Source of the DNA: Polytrichum commune
Lineage: Eukaryota; Streptophyta; Polytrichopsida; Polytrichales; Polytrichaceae
Length of the DNA stretch: 64,000 bases
Direction: 5' to 3'
NCBI GenBank assembly: GCA_950295325.1
Contig: OX485805.1
Span: 20,011,501-20,075,500 of the forward strand
Position 1 is the stretch's first letter; each line of letters begins with the position of its first letter. Below the pieces are notes generated by a model. That model was not told the origin of the DNA. It saw only the letters and a program-made list of their open reading frames with translations, and searched no databases. Positions 60,971-64,000 of this stretch are shown here, one piece after another. The position numbers were made by a program, and so were the translations under genes.

Positions 60971-61141
60971 ATGCTTGGACATATGATATTCATGCTCGCA
61001 ACAAATAGCATTGAAGTGGAGAGAGAATTCATCTATTCCAACGTATTGATGTCGTGTGATGAAATGCACGTGGAAGATTGCACAAGAGGAGTTGCTCCAT
61101 ATTTTCATTCATTATTGAAGCAAGATTTTCATTTATGTTGA
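60971..61141 (+). pseudogene. hAT transposase C-terminal dimerisation-domain relic
   Basis: A 56-residue frame contains LATNSIEVEREFIYSNVLM. Its spacing matches the hAT dimerisation block of the form SxIETERIFSLAGIL (conserved I-E-x-E-R-x-F and a downstream hydrophobic pair). It is followed by a helix-like tail ending HSLLKQDFHLC and TGA. In hAT transposases this C-terminal domain mediates multimerisation. The rest of the transposase (DDE and BED finger) was not recognised upstream, so this is a remnant. Confidence 0.5.
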
Positions 61142-61721
61142 TATGTATTATGCAAGTCAACAACTACTGAAGTATACTTGCAATGATATTGTGTGCGACT
61201 ATTGATATGAATTTCCAAAGTTTGAGGTTTGAGTAGACAACCATCATCAAGCGAGAACACAACAAATTAGTGTTTAGGTCATTATGAACATTCTAGCCAA
61301 TTATGAACAAAACCGGTGCTTGACATCAACTTCCAAATCCCCTCAATATCATGACTTCTTCCCACAACTTTGTTGTTGTGTGGTTTCTATTGGTTTTATA
61401 TTTATGCATTTATGAGCATATAGTTGTGAATTTACACTATGTTTTTGTTTGTTTTCACACAATGCATGCATAATATTTGACTCTCCAAAAGTTTAGACTT
61501 ACCTATGTACCAATTTAGCAATCTTCACATTCAATGTACATCTCAACACATTGATGGAGATTTTAATGTGGAAACCTCCGACCTCATATCCAAGGTCAAC
61601 ATACATAGTGGTGGGAGCCAATATAGGGTGAGAAGAAGGTTATTATCACCCATTACTCATTCATGGACACATATTGGGGCATGTGGCTTGCAATGTAGGG
61701 ATAGGTAAAGCCCCAATATAG

Positions 61722-61913
61722 GAGACACTAAGGCTCGTGATACCAACCATCGTATCTATACTAGGCTACATTATATCTTGGCCAAGAGGACAAAGGTTGA
61801 ATACAATTACAAGAGGTTTCCAATGCAAGCAATGGTTTCCCAATTGCATCGGAGCAATTGATGGGAATCACATAATAATAAAAGCAACCAACCTCAAAAA
61901 TTTTACTCTTTAA
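61722..61913 (+). pseudogene. PIF/Harbinger transposase fragment (DDE domain)
   Basis: A 63-codon frame reads YIISWPRGQRL, then TRGFQCKQWFPNCIGAIDGN and HIIIKA. This is the diagnostic Harbinger/ALP1-type nuclease block: a WP-G patch, a GF-x-P-NC turn and GAIDGxHI, whose Asp is the first catalytic residue of the DDE triad. The frame opens after TAG and stops at TAA (61911-61913), so the second Asp and the Glu are missing. An interruption follows (61914 onward looks non-coding). Upstream 61505-61708 may hold further frame-shifted parts. Dead fragment; family assignment is firm. Confidence 0.8.
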
Positions 61914-63572
61914 TCCTAGGATTTACACTGAATTTCAGCTAAACCCAATACATATGCACACAAATTCAACATTTAGACAATCACCTAAGGAGCTCAATTT
62001 TGAATTCAAATGCGAACCCATCATTTAATCACAATTCAAGACCAAATTCAACTCTCCATACCATAAACCTAACAAAATCTAAAACACCCATAATTGCCAA
62101 AAACAAAAGCCGAATGAGCATTACAAGTCTTTAAATTCAACTTGCACATAGTGAGTGGACATCCAACAGATCTAAGCGCCCATACCTCATACTTGGAAGC
62201 ACTGACACACAATAAGCATTGGCCGAAGCAAGGAAGGAGGTTGCAAGGGGCTTGGCATTTGTGGACCTAGCTAGAGCAATAAGGTTGGTTACCAAACATA
62301 TTTGGGTCTGTAACCAGTGAGTGCCGCATGGCCGGGCAAACCTTTCACCATGATTTTCTAAAACAAGATCTTGTTTGAGCTCCAAAACTGGGGTTGGCAA
62401 TTCTTTCCAAATAGATACCACCTAGATCACTTCCAATGTTTTTGATCCTGATCACACAGTCACCAAAGGCATGAATCCAATTCTTGAATTTCCACCAATA
62501 ACCAATGCAACTCAAAAAAACTTGTTGGATAAATACCCTTGGATCTCCAACTGAAGAAAATTAAGACTCCATCTTAATTACCCATTATTCATAGAATTCA
62601 TACTCAATGAGAATTGTAAAATATAAGGTGTATTCTATAATTGTAACTTTGTTATGCTCTGCATAGAGATGCATTTTATATGTTGGAAGCATATTTCTAC
62701 CAGTATAACAACCATGTCAAAGGAAAAAAAAACAATAATCATCAATGAATATCACATAGTTTCAATAAATAAAAGTGCAAGTACCATATGTAATTGCTCT
62801 ATGCTGAGTTCTCCACTCTATTTGTGAGGAAGGAATACGATGAGTGAATCATGTGGGAGATCCACAACCCATTGTGCACAAATTCAGAGATTGCTCCTCG
62901 CTTTACATCAATACCACAAAGGGTTACATGCATGAAGGGTAAGTTTCTGCAAGTTTTCAATACCCTCCTCCATGTTAAAGAAGACCAATTGCAATACTTC
63001 ATTATAAATTGTATCACCATTTCAAATAAGTACCTATGTGACCACACGTATATTTCCATACATGGCAAATCTATTGTGTTTGGCATCTGTCCAGATGTGG
63101 AGTTCAACACATAAACCATATATTTGCATTGCAATAATGTAACCCCATAACATTGTTCAGATCTATAACATGGGACTGAAAGTCTGAATGTGAGAGATAT
63201 TCAAGAATATTCCATGGAATATTGTCAGTCCCACAAAACATTGTTATGAATTTGAATAATGATATGCCATTGTGTGAATAGACAAGCAACACAAAATATT
63301 TTGCAACAGTAGTTGGGTTACAAGGTACAGTCAAGACTCTATAAATGTTATAGGTCGGGAGTAGCAAAAAAATAACATATATAGAATCATAACAAGTAAC
63401 ACTTATAAAATTCATACCAATGATTAATAACATTTATAGAAATAGCACTTGAAAATTGCGAAAATGAAGAACATAACAATGAAAAATGAAAGTACAAATG
63501 ATAACACATAATTCAACTAAACTAATTGAAAGAAATAATCTATATCGTCGTAACTTGACGAGATTCTTCCAA
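61914..63572. other. Intergenic, relic-rich
   Basis: Opposing open frames at 62851-63114 (+) and 62799-63433 (-) overlap each other and show no motif. A short stretch near 63140 (CCCCATAACATT) resembles about 34190. No further transposase block was recognised. Confidence 0.35.
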
Positions 63573-64000
63573 CTAAACTAACCGAAAGAAAGAGTCTATA
63601 GTAGTATGAGGAGAAGCTTCCAAATGATGAGATGAAACTTTCTTCTGGAGTCCTTGAATGCTCCTAATGTGTGATAGGGCATCATTTGGTTTTTGTTCAA
63701 AGTATTTCTTCAAAGTCTTTAGAGAACGCTCAACAACACTAAATCTTATAACTTCTTCTACCACATCAACCATAACCTCATCAACATCAATTTCTTGATG
63801 TTTTGAGGAATACATATCCAAAAACTCCTCATCGGTAGGTTCATATATAGGGGTTGTTTAAATCAAACTCCATCTCATAATTGAGGTATTCATGAGCATT
63901 CATCACGTTACCCACCTCACTATCAAATGACAATAATGTCAATTGATGAAGTAGAGTAGCAACTTCATCAACCTCTACCAAGCGCCTAGCTTCCTCTATC
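63573..64000 (-). pseudogene. pogo/Tigger transposase C-terminus, partial at window edge
   Basis: Read from 64000 downward, the minus strand encodes EEARRLVEVDEVATLLHQLT, then NVMNAHEYLNYE. After a one-base shift in a C run (63850-63853) it continues IYEPTDEEFLDMYS, SVVERSLKTLKKYFEQKPND and a terminal TTIDSFFRLV, stop at 63573-63575. The order (hydrophobic LLxxL, MxxxEYLxxxE, acidic YExxDEE, repeated ERxLxxLxxYF helices, TTIxxFF end) is the C-terminal layout of CENP-B-related pogo/Tigger transposases of the Tc1/mariner superfamily. The catalytic DDD domain lies beyond the window. The frameshift may be a real lesion or a homopolymer error. Confidence 0.65.

Noticed and set aside
1-64000. CRISPR arrays, bacterial operons, integrons or phage modules
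   Set aside because: No regular spacer-repeat array, ribosome-binding sites or co-directional gene runs. The intron-bearing gene and MITEs show nuclear plant DNA.

Overview
This window reads as nuclear DNA of a land plant. It is AT-rich, repeat-dominated and sparsely genic. It holds one intact gene with GT-AG introns, several families of small inverted-repeat DNA transposons with target-site duplications, a Stowaway-type element, microsatellites and decayed transposase fragments. There are no operons, rRNA or confident tRNA genes. The species cannot be named from sequence alone. The spacing (one gene in 64 kb) suits a large, transposon-bloated plant genome.

The only complete gene is on the minus strand at 42,671-47,465: a six-exon phospholipid:diacylglycerol acyltransferase (PDAT1 type, LCAT superfamily). 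All five introns are GT-AG and joining the exons keeps one frame, giving 699 residues. The Ser-Asp-His triad (Ser274, Asp601, His654) and a single N-terminal membrane anchor are visible. Its 5' leader (upstream of 47,465) carries a roughly 110-bp direct duplication and a long CT/GA microsatellite. Two related inverted-repeat elements lie 1-2.3 kb upstream, in opposite orientation.

Left half (1-42 kb): no convincing intact gene. It holds a foldback repeat (1.1 kb), a C-rich island of different composition (3.06-4.64 kb), a copia-protease-like scrap (6.3-6.56 kb), a Stowaway-like element (9.0 kb), two hAT-like non-autonomous families with 8-bp duplications (14.3, 17.3, 29.5, 31.5, 40.2 kb), and a PIF/Harbinger-like family with TTA duplications (14.8, 18.5, 30.8 kb; again at 48.5 and 49.1 kb). 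Unidentified coding-like relics lie at 23.9, 38.1-38.6 and 40.5 kb.

Right part (48-64 kb): a 4 x 93-bp array inside one Harbinger-like element, a LINE-like scrap (53.3 kb), 317-bp tandem duplications (54.1 kb), a possible SINE (57.4 kb), an 84/45-bp higher-order array (58.2 kb), an unidentified broken reading frame (59-59.7 kb), and three unrelated transposase remnants within 3 kb: hAT C-terminus (61.0 kb), Harbinger DDE segment (61.7-61.9 kb) and a pogo/Tigger C-terminus running off the right edge (63.6-64.0 kb).

No new multi-gene system was found. The most informative material is the transposon structure and the PDAT gene model.
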